Of a DNA stretch of 64,000 nucleotides, positions 50,020-59,785 are shown one piece after another. Position numbers and translations under genes: made by a program. The number at the start of each line of letters is the position of its first letter. Within the stretch, counting starts at the first letter, position 1. Origin of the DNA: Alteromonas sp. ASW11-130 (GTDB taxonomy: Bacteria; Pseudomonadota; Gammaproteobacteria; Enterobacterales; Alteromonadaceae); NCBI RefSeq assembly GCF_026183735.1, contig NZ_JAPFRE010000005.1, positions 62,001 to 126,000 on the forward strand, given 5' to 3'. Below the pieces are notes generated by a model. The model searched no databases, was not told the DNA's origin, and worked only from the letters and a program-made list of their open reading frames with translations.

Positions 50020-50043
50020 TTACGACTTGCTACAATAGAGCGT

Positions 50044-51402
50044 CTAACTAACTTCAAACAACGCTTGGTGTAAGACCCTGACAATTTCAGAACTATCTTT
50101 CTCATTGACTAAGAATGAAATATTGTGGGGGTTTGCTCCGAAACAAATCATTCTTAAATTGTACTCAGCGATGGCAGCAAAAATACGACTGGATACACCT
50201 TTTGCTGAATGCATATGATTCCCTACCACGGTAACCAAATCAAAGCCATCCTCAACCTTTACTTCACAAATAGTCTCAAGTTCAGCGATGGTTTCTTTAT
50301 TTAGTCGATGAGCAACAGAATTGGCGGGATTATCCAGTGTAAACGAAACCGCAATTTCTGATGTGGTAACTAGATCGACACTTAAACGATGCTTCGCAAT
50401 AATGCTGAAAACCTGCTGTAAGAAGCCTTGCGCATACATCATTTTTGGGGTTTTTACCGTTACCATTACTTGCTCTTTACGGCGTGTGATGGCTCTGAAT
50501 GGTGGTTCGTGTTTGCAGTCTCTTACTAACCATGTGCCCCCTTTCTCTGGTTCTGTACTGGAGCCGACAAAAACGCGAACATTTTTGCGTAAAGCTGGCT
50601 CCATTGTTGCTGGATGCAGCACTTTAGCGCCAAAGGTTGCCATTTCAGCAGCTTCCTCAAAGCTAAGTTCGGGCAAGGGTTTTGCCGCAGCTGTAATACG
50701 AGGGTCGGTAGTAAAGACGCCGTTTACATCGGTCCAAATTTCGCACACCTGCGCGTCCAGCCCTTCCGCGAGCAAAGCGGCCGTAAAGTCCGACCCTCCG
50801 CGGCCCAGCGTAGTCGTTCTTCCTTGTTCGTCAGAACCGATAAAACCTTGCGTTACTATAATGGCTTTTGCTAGTTCGGGTCGGAGGTAGGCGTCTGCCT
50901 GTTCAGCAATTTTTTCAATATTCGGTGTGGCTTCTCCAAACTCGCTATCTGTCCTAAGTACCTTTCGAACATCAAAATTTAACGCGTGCTCACCTTGCTC
51001 CAATAACACTTCGGTAAATAACAGGGATGACATGCGTTCACCCAAAGACAACAATTGATCTTTTAAATCAGCACGCTTCAGTATCTCTTCGTGAAACGCA
51101 AGAGAACGAAGTTCTGATAACAAGTCATCTAATTTCGGCTGCACCGAAAGGGCATTTGGTAGTTTGTCTAATATCGCCAACTCAATTTTTGTCACCGCCG
51201 CGCAAATCTCTTCAATTTGTTGTTGCGTAAGTGGCGTATGAGCTAGCTGGACCAGGTGATTAGTTACGCCGGCGGCCGCACTCACTACGACAATCCGTGT
51301 TGAGGTATTGCTGATAACGATACGAGCACAATTTTGCATGACTTCGTAATTGGCAACACTGGTCCCCCCAAACTTCGCAATTGTTAACGCTTTCGACACC
51401 AC
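50044..51402 (-). CDS. lysC: Lysine-sensitive-type aspartate kinase LysC (aspartokinase III)
   Basis: A 452-residue monofunctional aspartokinase, close in length to E. coli LysC (449). The kinase motif TIAKFGGTSVANYEVM opens the protein, with TLGRGGSDFTAALLAEGLDA in the middle and two C-terminal ACT domains (about 300-450) for feedback binding. It phosphorylates aspartate at the head of lysine, threonine and methionine synthesis. It follows the DUF192 gene after 21 bases, so no lysine riboswitch can lie directly upstream. Confidence 0.93.
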   Translation of the reverse strand: MVSKALTIAKFGGTSVANYEVMQNCARIVISNTSTRIVVVSAAAGVTNHLVQLAHTPLTQQQIEEICAAVTKIELAILDKLPNALSVQPKLDDLLSELRSLAFHEEILKRADLKDQLLSLGERMSSLLFTEVLLEQGEHALNFDVRKVLRTDSEFGEATPNIEKIAEQADAYLRPELAKAIIVTQGFIGSDEQGRTTTLGRGGSDFTAALLAEGLDAQVCEIWTDVNGVFTTDPRITAAAKPLPELSFEEAAEMATFGAKVLHPATMEPALRKNVRVFVGSSTEPEKGGTWLVRDCKHEPPFRAITRRKEQVMVTVKTPKMMYAQGFLQQVFSIIAKHRLSVDLVTTSEIAVSFTLDNPANSVAHRLNKETIAELETICEVKVEDGFDLVTVVGNHMHSAKGVSSRIFAAIAEYNLRMICFGANPHNISFLVNEKDSSEIVRVLHQALFEVS

Positions 51403-51423
51403 GTTCTCCTATATGCAATCAAG

Positions 51424-51876
51424 CTATTTTACGCCTGACATATCAATATTAATTGTATCGCCTTCTTTAACGGCGTGCTCTTTGAACCATCCCTGGTTCA
51501 TTTCCAACGCATACGCTACTTTTCCTGATGACATAGTTGTATTCAAATCGTGTGGCTGCATTGTTTTGATATCCGATATGACGCCTTCGCTGCTAATAAA
51601 TGCAATATCAAGCGGAAGATAGGTGTTTTTCATCCACATACCGACCTGTCTGATTGGCGAGAAATGGAATAACATGCCACAGTCTTCGCACAATGTTTTT
51701 CTAAACATCAACCCCTGCGCACGCTGTTCTGGCGATTGCGCTAACTCAACTTGGTAACGTTTTCCTGCGATAATAACGGTAGCGGTATCAAATTTGATGT
51801 TTTGCGCATTAACTTGGCTCAGTCCAACGCCAAACACCAGCACAAACACAATAGCGAAAAATGCATGCTTTTCCAT
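51424..51876 (-). CDS. DUF192 family exported protein
   Basis: About 150 residues. A signal peptide (MEKHAFFAIVFVLVFGVGLSQVNAQ) precedes a DUF192 domain with the typical VELAQSPEQRAQGLMFRKTL, GMLFHF and MWMKNTYLPLDIAFI segments. DUF192 proteins are small beta-barrels of unknown function, often exported. The open frame reaches 51912, but that part lies inside the acnB terminator and adds residues before the signal, so I use the ATG at 51876. It is immediately upstream of lysC and may be co-transcribed with it. Confidence 0.88.
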   Translation of the reverse strand: MEKHAFFAIVFVLVFGVGLSQVNAQNIKFDTATVIIAGKRYQVELAQSPEQRAQGLMFRKTLCEDCGMLFHFSPIRQVGMWMKNTYLPLDIAFISSEGVISDIKTMQPHDLNTTMSSGKVAYALEMNQGWFKEHAVKEGDTINIDMSGVK

Positions 51877-51898
51877 ATTACTCTTTCTCATTAGATAT

Positions 51899-51935
51899 AA
51901 AAAAGCCGGCACCTCTCGGCCCCGGCTTTTTTTTA
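51899..51935 (-). terminator. Terminator of acnB
   Basis: AAAAAGCCGG (51900-51909) and CCGGCTTTTTTTT (51922-51934) make a symmetrical hairpin with A and T tracts, 29 bases after the acnB stop codon and just before the DUF192 gene. Confidence 0.8.
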
Positions 51936-51963
51936 GGGCTATTGCCCTAGTTTATACGGCTAT

Positions 51964-54576
51964 TTATGCAACATTCAATGTTGGAATGATGTTCGCTTTA
52001 GCATCGTCTTCCGCTTTTTTGAAGCTTTCGATTTTGTCAAAGTTTAAATAACGATATACATCGCTCGCCATTGAGTCTATTTTACTTGCATATTCCAAGT
52101 ATTCTTCAGCTGTCGGTATACGGCCAACAATCGCTCCTACTGCGGCAAGCTCAGCTGATGTCAGGTAGACATTAGCGCCGTCGCCTAAACGATTAGGGAA
52201 GTTACGAGTAGAGGTAGATAGTACCGTCGCACCTGCATCTACACGTGCTTGGTTACCCATACAAAGTGAACATCCTGGCATTTCAGTACGTACACCCACG
52301 CGGCCATAGATATTGTAATACCCTTCTTCCATCAACTGGGCTTTGTCCATCTTCGTGGGGGGAGAAATCCATAGACGTGTAGGTAACGTTTTGTTGAATT
52401 GTTCAAGCAACTTACCGGCCGCACGGAAGTGGCCGATGTTGGTCATACAAGAACCGATGAACACTTCATCTACGTGGTCACCGGCAACATCAGACAATGT
52501 TTTAGCGTCATCCGGGTCGTTCGGGCAACAAACGATAGGCTCTTTAATATCCGCTAAGTCAATCTCTATCACTTCAGCATATTCTGCATCTGCATCTGCG
52601 CGCATTAACTCAGGCTTAGCAAGCCACTCTTCCATCTTCTGTGCACGACGCTCAAGGGTACGTGGATCACCGTAACCTTCGTTTATCATCCAACGAAGCA
52701 TAGTGATGTTTGATCTCAAGTACTCCGCAATAGACTCTTCTGAAAGGTTGATGGTACAACCCGCGGCAGAGCGCTCGGCCGAGGCATCAGATAATTCAAA
52801 TGCCTGCTCCACCGTTAAGTGCTCAAGACCTTCGATTTCAAGTACTCGACCAGAAAACGCGTTAATTTTACCTTTTTTCTCTACAGTTAACAGGCCTTGC
52901 TTGATACCGTATAAAGGGATTGCGTGAACTAAATCACGCAGCGTAATTCCAGGCTGCATTTTACCTTTAAAGCGCACTAGGATTGACTCTGGCATATCCA
53001 GTGGCATAACCCCTGTCGCGGCAGCGAATGCAACCAAACCTGAACCCGCTGGGAACGAAATCCCTAATGGAAAACGGGTATGTGAGTCCCCACCTGTACC
53101 CACGGTATCAGGCAATAACATACGGTTTAACCAACTGTGAATGATACCGTCCCCAGGACGCAATGAAACACCACCACGATTCATGATGAAATCAGGTAAT
53201 GTGTGCTGAGTTTCGATATCAACTGGCTTGGGATACGCTGCGGTATGACAGAAAGACTGCATAGTTAAATCAGCGGTGAATCCTAAGCATGCCAAGTCTT
53301 TTAACTCATCGCGAGTCATAGGGCCAGTGGTGTCCTGCGAACCAACCGTAGTCATCTTAGGTTCACAATATGTACCTGGGCGAATACCTTCTACGCCACA
53401 CGCTTTACCAACCATCTTCTGAGCAAGGGTATAACCTTTCCCTGTGTCTTTTGGCTGTTCTGGCGTACGGAATAAATCAGAAGGGCCTAACCCTAGCGTT
53501 TCACGAGCTTTGTCAGTTAGGCCACGACCAATAATTAAATTGATACGCCCGCCGGCACGAACTTCATCTAAAATTACTTTAGATTTGTAATCGTACTCAG
53601 CCAATACTTCCCCGGTTTCGTGATTAGTAATCTTCCCTTCAAACGGATAGATATCAATTACATCACCCATTTCCATTTTTTCGACATCAGCTTCAAATAC
53701 TAATGCCCCGGCGTCTTCCATTGTATTGAAGAAAATAGGCGCCACTTTGCTACCAATACATACACCGCCGCCACGTTTATTTGGTACACCAGGCAGGTCT
53801 TCGCCGAAGAACCATAATACAGAGTTAGTCGCCGATTTCCGTGACGAACCTGTGCCCACTACGTCACCGACGAATGCAACTGGATGGCCTTTGGATTTGA
53901 TGGCTTCGATTTGCTTCATTGGGCCTTTGACGCCATGTTCTTCTGGCTCCAGTCCTTCACGCGTCATTTTGTACGCAGCTAACGCGTGCAGAGGAATATC
54001 TGGGCGTGACCATGCATCAGGGGCCGGTGACAAGTCATCAGTATTGGTTTCACCGGTCACTTTGAACACGGTGTAAGTCATTTTGTCGTCCATCTTCTTG
54101 CGCGCAGTAAACCACTCACCTTCTGCCCATGACTTAATCACATCTGTGGCGTATTCATTACCTGCTTTATGCTTTTCTTCTACATCGTGATACGCATCAA
54201 ACATTAGCAGAGTGTGCTTAAGTTCTTTAGCGACAAGCGGTGCAAGCTCTTCATCGTCGAGCAATTCAACCATAGTGGCAATATTGTAACCACCGTGCAT
54301 GTTACCTAACAATTCAATTGCTTTTTCTTTGCTGATTAGTGAACAGCTGTCCTCGCCTTTTGCGATTGCGCTTAAAAAGCCAGCCTTAACATAAGCTGCT
54401 TCATCCACACCTGGAGGAACACGCTCGGAAAGAAGCGTCAGTAAATTGTCTTCTTCCCCGGCAGGAGGGTTCTTCAATAGCTCAACTAAACCAGCAACCT
54501 GTTCTGCATTTAATGGTTTAGGAGGGATACCCTCAGCAGCACGTTCTTCAACGTGTTTGCGATAATCTTCTAACAC
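51964..54576 (-). CDS. acnB: Aconitate hydratase B
   Basis: An 870-residue bifunctional aconitase/2-methylisocitrate dehydratase of the TCA cycle. The N-terminal HEAT-like domain (about 1-160) is specific to AcnB. The [4Fe-4S] cluster Cys residues are in the C-terminal part ([14 protein letters not shown] and [13 protein letters not shown]). The domain with [20 protein letters not shown] and [13 protein letters not shown] is intact. The start is GTG with GAGGAA six bases upstream. Confidence 0.97.
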   Translation of the reverse strand: MLEDYRKHVEERAAEGIPPKPLNAEQVAGLVELLKNPPAGEEDNLLTLLSERVPPGVDEAAYVKAGFLSAIAKGEDSCSLISKEKAIELLGNMHGGYNIATMVELLDDEELAPLVAKELKHTLLMFDAYHDVEEKHKAGNEYATDVIKSWAEGEWFTARKKMDDKMTYTVFKVTGETNTDDLSPAPDAWSRPDIPLHALAAYKMTREGLEPEEHGVKGPMKQIEAIKSKGHPVAFVGDVVGTGSSRKSATNSVLWFFGEDLPGVPNKRGGGVCIGSKVAPIFFNTMEDAGALVFEADVEKMEMGDVIDIYPFEGKITNHETGEVLAEYDYKSKVILDEVRAGGRINLIIGRGLTDKARETLGLGPSDLFRTPEQPKDTGKGYTLAQKMVGKACGVEGIRPGTYCEPKMTTVGSQDTTGPMTRDELKDLACLGFTADLTMQSFCHTAAYPKPVDIETQHTLPDFIMNRGGVSLRPGDGIIHSWLNRMLLPDTVGTGGDSHTRFPLGISFPAGSGLVAFAAATGVMPLDMPESILVRFKGKMQPGITLRDLVHAIPLYGIKQGLLTVEKKGKINAFSGRVLEIEGLEHLTVEQAFELSDASAERSAAGCTINLSEESIAEYLRSNITMLRWMINEGYGDPRTLERRAQKMEEWLAKPELMRADADAEYAEVIEIDLADIKEPIVCCPNDPDDAKTLSDVAGDHVDEVFIGSCMTNIGHFRAAGKLLEQFNKTLPTRLWISPPTKMDKAQLMEEGYYNIYGRVGVRTEMPGCSLCMGNQARVDAGATVLSTSTRNFPNRLGDGANVYLTSAELAAVGAIVGRIPTAEEYLEYASKIDSMASDVYRYLNFDKIESFKKAEDDAKANIIPTLNVA

Positions 54577-54644
54577 GATTTCTTCCTCATGGTTAATCCT
54601 GTCTTTGAGTCGGTCTTGATACAGGAATTCAATAAAACGGCGGA

Positions 54645-54650
54645 ATTATA
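54645..54650 (-). promoter_or_regulatory. Candidate -10 element of the acnB promoter
   Basis: TATAAT on the minus strand about 70 bases before the acnB GTG. The expected -35 position holds TTTAAA, a weak match, so an activator or another promoter may be involved. Confidence 0.4.
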
Positions 54651-54730
54651 ACGGGTTATCCGCCAAATTTAAATTTCAATCAGGTCAACGCCTGTTATAA
54701 CCGCTATTCAGCGCATGTATCGGCTAATTA

Positions 54731-55849
54731 TCAATCATTTTTGATGTTGTTGCTGCTAATCTTTAGTAATTTTGCGTTGGCTCCATCGGTCAATATTACA
54801 ATGGAACCATCCTGGCTTACTGTCACATCTCTTAATCGCTGATTTAGCTGTGGAAATATTCTCTTCGATGTTGGGGGGGCAGCACCTAAATCAACAGCAT
54901 AAAGTGCCTTTTCTTTAAGTGCGGTAACTAACAGCTTTCCCTCAAGATCAGGAAATTGGTTGCCGCGATAAAGTGCCATCCCAGAAGGTGCAATCGATGG
55001 TGTCCAGTTAACGACGGGCTGTTCCATCCCTGGGTACGCCTGAAACGGTGATATGCTCGCCCCTGAATAATCTTCGCCTAACGTTATTACTGGCCAACCA
55101 TAGTTTTTCCCCTTGCTAAGAATATTTATTTCATCCCCACCATCGGGGCCATGTTCGTGTGCGATAACTTGCTTGGTTTGTTCATCATAAATTAGACCTT
55201 GCGGATTACGATGTCCCAACGTGTAGACGAAGGGTGAAGTGGGAAATGGTGGCTCTTGAGGATGAGAACCGTCTTCTCTGAAATGTAAAATTTTGCCTAA
55301 CAAACTTTCTTTAACTTGTGCTTGCTCACGATAGTCGAAGCCTTCACCAGATGTCACTAACCAGGTCCCATCAGGTAAAGTGAGCAATCTGCCCCCATGA
55401 TGGACAGGTGTATCTTTATCTGGCGTCACTTTTAAAATCACCTTCAGGTCTGATAAAACATTGTTTTCGAATTTACCGGAAGCAACGACTAACCGATTTG
55501 CTTCTTCATTGCCTTGACTAAAGGAGAGAAGCACGGTTCCTGACAGTGCAAAGTCTTGTGCCAATGCAAAATCAAGTAATCCTCCCTGGCTTTCAACATA
55601 CAAATCCGGCAAATTGAGTTCGATTTTATCTTTAGTACCGTCTGCCTTTGCTCTAATGAGTTGTCCCCCTCTAAGGGTAATCAGCCAATCCCCATTCGGC
55701 AGCTCTGCCATGGTCCAGGGGCGGTGAAGTTTATCCGCAAGTGGAGTTATCTGGATAGGGGAGGCGGCGGCTGCACTAAACCCGCTCGCCAAACTGCAAA
55801 TGAGTAATGATATACGGGCTACACCGGTTATGGCCTCTTTGAATGTCAT
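54731..55849 (-). CDS. PQQ-dependent aldose sugar dehydrogenase-like exported protein
   Basis: About 372 residues with a signal peptide (residues about 1-28, ending SAAAA) and a six-bladed beta-propeller of the soluble glucose/aldose dehydrogenase (YliI/Asd) family. Blade signatures include the LHRPWTMAELPNGDWLITLR start, VHHGGRLLTLPDGTWLVTSG, the HEHGPDGGDEINIL loop and KNYGWPVITLG. It should oxidise sugars in the periplasm if PQQ is available; no PQQ synthesis genes are in the window. The ATG at 55849 has GAGGG six bases upstream, whereas the frame is open 12 codons further. Confidence 0.85.
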   Translation of the reverse strand: MTFKEAITGVARISLLICSLASGFSAAAASPIQITPLADKLHRPWTMAELPNGDWLITLRGGQLIRAKADGTKDKIELNLPDLYVESQGGLLDFALAQDFALSGTVLLSFSQGNEEANRLVVASGKFENNVLSDLKVILKVTPDKDTPVHHGGRLLTLPDGTWLVTSGEGFDYREQAQVKESLLGKILHFREDGSHPQEPPFPTSPFVYTLGHRNPQGLIYDEQTKQVIAHEHGPDGGDEINILSKGKNYGWPVITLGEDYSGASISPFQAYPGMEQPVVNWTPSIAPSGMALYRGNQFPDLEGKLLVTALKEKALYAVDLGAAPPTSKRIFPQLNQRLRDVTVSQDGSIVILTDGANAKLLKISSNNIKND

Positions 55850-55930
55850 TCGTACCCTCTTAAAAACTTGTGATAGCGTTAACACCGTGAAATGATAGGA
55901 CGATTATCGCTTGGTTTAATTAAACTTGAT

Positions 55931-56362
55931 ATGGCCAATACTATTCAATTTCTTAAAGCGTGGATTGTCGCATCGCTAGTTGCGTTTGTACTCGCAGCAG
56001 TTATGCATACGCAAATGGTGCTGATTGGCTTAGTCAACATCGATATAAATATCAACGTGTCTGACTGGCTGCTCACTACTTTTCAAGACATCTGGGGTTT
56101 ATTGCCTACTTACGCTCCAGTTATTGGCCTTGCGCTTTTTATCGCGATGATTGTGGTAGTAATTTTTGCTAAATTTATCGCAGCCCCCGCATTACTTTCT
56201 TTTATTGGCGGTGGAATGGCAATTTTTACCGTTCTAGTTACCATGCAACCCATTATGCACATAACCCTAATCGCCGGTGCAAGAGAGCCTGTAGGATTTG
56301 CGCTACAATGTTTATCAGGGGCCGTGGGCGGATTAGTGTTCGCTAAACTCTATTATCGTTAG
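55931..56362 (+). CDS. Four-helix integral membrane protein of unknown function
   Basis: About 143 residues with four predicted membrane helices (about residues 8-28, 66-88, 92-112 and 122-142) and a short extracytoplasmic loop after the first. No family is recognised with confidence. An alternative ATG at 55892 adds 13 residues (MIGRLSLGLIKLD); neither start has a strong ribosome-binding site. It is divergent from the sugar dehydrogenase gene with only a few dozen bases between, so the two may share a regulatory region. Its 3' end abuts the DUF3450 pseudogene. Confidence 0.75.
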   Translation: MANTIQFLKAWIVASLVAFVLAAVMHTQMVLIGLVNIDININVSDWLLTTFQDIWGLLPTYAPVIGLALFIAMIVVVIFAKFIAAPALLSFIGGGMAIFTVLVTMQPIMHITLIAGAREPVGFALQCLSGAVGGLVFAKLYYR

Positions 56363-56726
56363 AACGATAATTCAGAAGCGAATCGATCCTGCGGATCATT
56401 GACGGCCTGATTTGACGTTCAACCACTGATACTTCATCGATAGCAGCATTGAGAGCAGACATTTCCTGCTTCTGGCTATTCAACTGCTTTTTTAACTGGG
56501 TGTTGTATACCTCAAACCCTTCAACCTCTTTGTTCAAAATTTTGAACTGCTGAAGCTTGTTGTCTATTTAATTGGCGATGGTATCAATCTTGTCCTCCGA
56601 AATTGCAGCTTACTGATTAATTTGGCCAGCTTCGTCCCCTACTGGGTTTAAATTGTCGTTGTTTTGCGCTAACGCAGTCGAAGTGACCAACGCCCCCGCC
56701 ACCACTAGCGAACTGAAACGCTTCAT
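56363..56726 (-). pseudogene. DUF3450-family protein, broken by two stops and truncated
   Basis: Minus-strand frame starting at 56726 (MKRFSSLVVAGALVTSTALA, a signal peptide) and running as a DUF3450-like protein: QNNDNLNPV..., KLQQFKILNKEVEGFEVYNT, ALNAAIDEVSVVERQIRPSM. In-frame TAA codons sit at 56612-56610 and 56570-56568, at places where homologues remembered from Alteromonadales have other residues, the second within the dimerising coiled coil. Similarity stops near RRIDSLLNY, about where the opposite-strand membrane-protein gene ends, so the C-terminal half is gone. Intact DUF3450 proteins are usually encoded beside ExbB/ExbD/TonB2 energy-coupling genes, which are missing here although a TonB-dependent receptor lies upstream. 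Confidence 0.85.
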
Positions 56727-56850
56727 ATTTTCATACCTTCTTGCGGAAAAATCAGTATGTCCGACTATTTAATTTCCGCGCGTAGAATAGGAGGTTTGTA
56801 TGAGATTGTTATGGCGATGGTGTTGCAATTTATATGACGAATTTACATAG

Positions 56851-56876
56851 AAAAACGGGGCTGAAAAGCCCCGTTT
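56851..56876 (-). terminator. Terminator of the TonB-dependent receptor gene
   Basis: ACGGGGCT and AGCCCCGT (56855-56874) with a GAAA-type loop and a TTTTT tract on the minus strand, 22 bases after the receptor stop codon. Confidence 0.8.
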
Positions 56877-56898
56877 GATTCAGTTAGCACAGATAATA

Positions 56899-59502
56899 CT
56901 AGAACTTGTAAGAAGCCTTCACATACATGAAGCGCCCTTGACCACTGTGTACTGAGTTTACATAACCAAAAAAGTCATGGTGGCTGTATGGTGGTTCTTC
57001 ATTAAACAGGTTGGTCGCACCTAATGTTAAAGTGGTATTCTCAATGCCTGTAAAATTAACCGTGGCATCCACTGTCATAAATGAATCAACAGTTTTGTCT
57101 CCAAATCCAGCATCGACGCTACCATCAAACTCACCGATATAGTTGAGCGCTACAGCGGCGGACCATACATCCAACATCCAATCTGCTGACAATGTATAGC
57201 GGACTTCAGGCTGTTCAAATTCACCTTCCTGCAAGAACAAACGTTTACCGCCTGAAGCATCTGGTCGATATTCTTCGTACTTAAGTACGTAGTTCATCAC
57301 GTAGCCAAAACGGAAATCACCTGTTCCCGTTTTCAACATGTAACCTAGGTCTAAATCTAGACCAGAAGTCTCCAAGTCGCCTAAGTTCTGGAATGAATCA
57401 AAGATACGAACAACTTCACCCGGATCGCCACTTACACCTGTGGGAATACGCTGAACCACGGAAGGATCGGTTCCAAAGTTACTGAAGACGAATTGCGTGT
57501 CTGAAGTAATGATATTTTCGATGTCATAGGAATAGTAATCCAATGAAAAGTCCAGATCATCGGTAATTTCATATATAAAACCGAAGTTATAACTAGTTGA
57601 CTCTTCTGGCCCCAAGTCTGGGTTACCCTCAAACACCGCCGTATATTCCATCGGGTCACAGGCCAAACCCACCGCGCTACAACGGACTGTATCAACCAGG
57701 TTAGGAGACTCATCTGTACGACCTAAGCCAATTTGATGTAATGACGGCGCGCGGAATGCCGTTCCGTACGAACCGCGCACGGATAGATTGTCTAACGGGG
57801 TCCACAAGAAAGACACTTTCGGATCAGTGGTGGTACCAAAGTCACTGTAGTCTTCGTGTCTGACAGCTAACTGAACTTCCAACTCATCAAGCACTGGAAT
57901 TGCTAACTCTGCAAATACCGACGTAGAGTCACGCTTACCATTGGCCTGAGTCGCCTCTGTTCCAAATACTTCACCACGTAAAAACTGGTCATCTGGGTTG
58001 TCTGAGATACTTTCTTCCCGGTACTCGCCACCGACCGCCAGCATTAGATCACTGCTACCCATTTGCATAAGGGGACCAGAAAAAACGACATCAAACGATT
58101 TATTAGTCGATTTACCGACGCGCGTGGTCTGAGTTTCGATAAAATCTAACGCAGCTTGCGAATTAGACGAGGGCTCGAAGGGGTTCCATAAGCCCGAATC
58201 AATTGCTTCTTGGGTGCGACGTGAGTTCGGGAAACCATTAACACCGCGCTCTACCGATTCGCTTTTAATATAGCTATAAGCGGCTTCCCAGTTCCAAGCA
58301 CCTAGCTCGCCGTCCAAGCCAAAGATGGTGCGGTAGTAATCTGTATCGACCCGTTTTTCTCGATTACCGATATCCACAGTTCGACGACGCATCGTAAGAT
58401 CTTGTTGATAAAAGGGATGGCTTGGCATATCAGCAAATGGGTGGTTAACATTATCGCCATCCATAAACAACTCATCAAAGCTCGGGCTACCTGCACCACG
58501 AATAATTGATTTAGCGTTTTGGCCATTTAACTCGACAAATGCATTTACATCGTGAGAAATTTCATACTTACCCATGTAATTGAAGCTGAACCGTTCAGAA
58601 TCGGGATACATTGTCATAACAGGAGCATAGTCATAGCGACAAAAATCACCTTTCCGGTCTGCCGGCGCACAAACGTCGCTTCCAAATGTATCGATAAGCC
58701 TATTAGTTGGATCTGCCTTTAGAGCAATTGTGCCAGGGATACCTGATGAACTACGAAAATCTACTGCATCGGGGTCGTTGGGTCGCAATGCCGCTTGATT
58801 AGCTGAGCGCGAATAATCGCGATCACCATATAAAATTTCTTCACGATCAAAGTAGTCCAGTATAAATGTATGGCTCGCTTTATCTGACTGAGAGCCCCAC
58901 ACCAGGCTTACATTTTGTTCTTCGCCACCGCCATCCGCGGTATCTCCGTATTTCGCCGATACTTCTACGCCTTCAAAATCGTCCTTAAGAATAACGTTAA
59001 TTACACCCGCTATGGCATCAGAACCGTAGGTTGCTGAGGCGCCATCCTTCAAGATTTCGACCCGTTTGATCGCCGATAATGGGATATTGTTTATGTCAAC
59101 GAAAGCCGTATCAATACCTTTAGCAAAAGGAGACACCGACACCCGACGTCCATTAACTAAAATTAGTGTTGAGTCTGCCCCCAGGCCGCGAAGTGATACA
59201 CTGGAACCCCCGTTGGCAGTGTCATCGCTGCTATTCCCCTGAGTCGAGAATGTCCCCTGCCCAGAGATGGGCATTTTAGCAAATAGTCCAATCAAATCTG
59301 TTACACCCGTGTTGGCTATTTGACTGGCATCTATAGAGGTAATGGGTGAAGGGCCTTCCATGTCGGTTCGTTTAATCATTGAACCTGTTACACGGATTTT
59401 TTCGATGTTATCTTCTTCCTGAGCTACGACTGAAGAAGTGCCCAAAGCAAGATTAACCGCTACTGCGCATAATCCTAACTGCAAATATTTATTCTTTTTC
59501 AT
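56899..59502 (-). CDS. TonB-dependent outer-membrane receptor
   Basis: An 867-residue ligand-gated outer-membrane transporter. Signal peptide to about residue 27 (SSVVAQ). A TonB-box-like segment EKIRVTGSMI follows, then the plug domain (about 45-170, with SLRGLGADSTLILVNGRRV and EILKDGASATYGSDAIAGVI) and a 22-strand barrel ending in Phe (VKASYKF). The group resembles the many Alteromonadales receptors for large organic substrates, but the ligand cannot be inferred because no transport or catabolic genes adjoin it. The gene is complete. Confidence 0.93.
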   Translation of the reverse strand: MKKNKYLQLGLCAVAVNLALGTSSVVAQEEDNIEKIRVTGSMIKRTDMEGPSPITSIDASQIANTGVTDLIGLFAKMPISGQGTFSTQGNSSDDTANGGSSVSLRGLGADSTLILVNGRRVSVSPFAKGIDTAFVDINNIPLSAIKRVEILKDGASATYGSDAIAGVINVILKDDFEGVEVSAKYGDTADGGGEEQNVSLVWGSQSDKASHTFILDYFDREEILYGDRDYSRSANQAALRPNDPDAVDFRSSSGIPGTIALKADPTNRLIDTFGSDVCAPADRKGDFCRYDYAPVMTMYPDSERFSFNYMGKYEISHDVNAFVELNGQNAKSIIRGAGSPSFDELFMDGDNVNHPFADMPSHPFYQQDLTMRRRTVDIGNREKRVDTDYYRTIFGLDGELGAWNWEAAYSYIKSESVERGVNGFPNSRRTQEAIDSGLWNPFEPSSNSQAALDFIETQTTRVGKSTNKSFDVVFSGPLMQMGSSDLMLAVGGEYREESISDNPDDQFLRGEVFGTEATQANGKRDSTSVFAELAIPVLDELEVQLAVRHEDYSDFGTTTDPKVSFLWTPLDNLSVRGSYGTAFRAPSLHQIGLGRTDESPNLVDTVRCSAVGLACDPMEYTAVFEGNPDLGPEESTSYNFGFIYEITDDLDFSLDYYSYDIENIITSDTQFVFSNFGTDPSVVQRIPTGVSGDPGEVVRIFDSFQNLGDLETSGLDLDLGYMLKTGTGDFRFGYVMNYVLKYEEYRPDASGGKRLFLQEGEFEQPEVRYTLSADWMLDVWSAAVALNYIGEFDGSVDAGFGDKTVDSFMTVDATVNFTGIENTTLTLGATNLFNEEPPYSHHDFFGYVNSVHSGQGRFMYVKASYKF

Positions 59503-59785
59503 ATGGTTTCCCTATGATTTCCCTAACTTAATTGTTAGTTGTTTCTAGATTTTTAGAACCACTGGCACTACGTGGCTAAATTTCTTATATCATACAAAAG
59601 TTTAACAATCTCGTTTCTGAAGTTGAATTTTTGCAAAAACCTGTATAAATAAATCTATACAGAATAGAGTGACTTAACTTTAAAGTGTGTAAATGCAGAG
59701 TACGGAGAGGATAATTAGGCAGCAAGCGGCCAATTGTTACAAAGCATGTTAATGAAAAAGCCCAGCGAACTGGTCTCGGCAGGAA
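59503..59785. other. Upstream region of the TonB-dependent receptor gene
   Basis: About 280 bases, AT-rich, with no gene. An inverted repeat CTGTATA/TATACAG with an eight-base centre lies at 59641-59662, about 140 bases before the receptor start, and could be an operator. Promoter-like TATGATATAAG words occur nearer the gene. Confidence 0.4.

Noticed and set aside
59641..59662. Possible LexA (SOS) box
   Set aside because: CTGT and ACAG are separated by 14 bases rather than the 8 required of the gammaproteobacterial LexA box.
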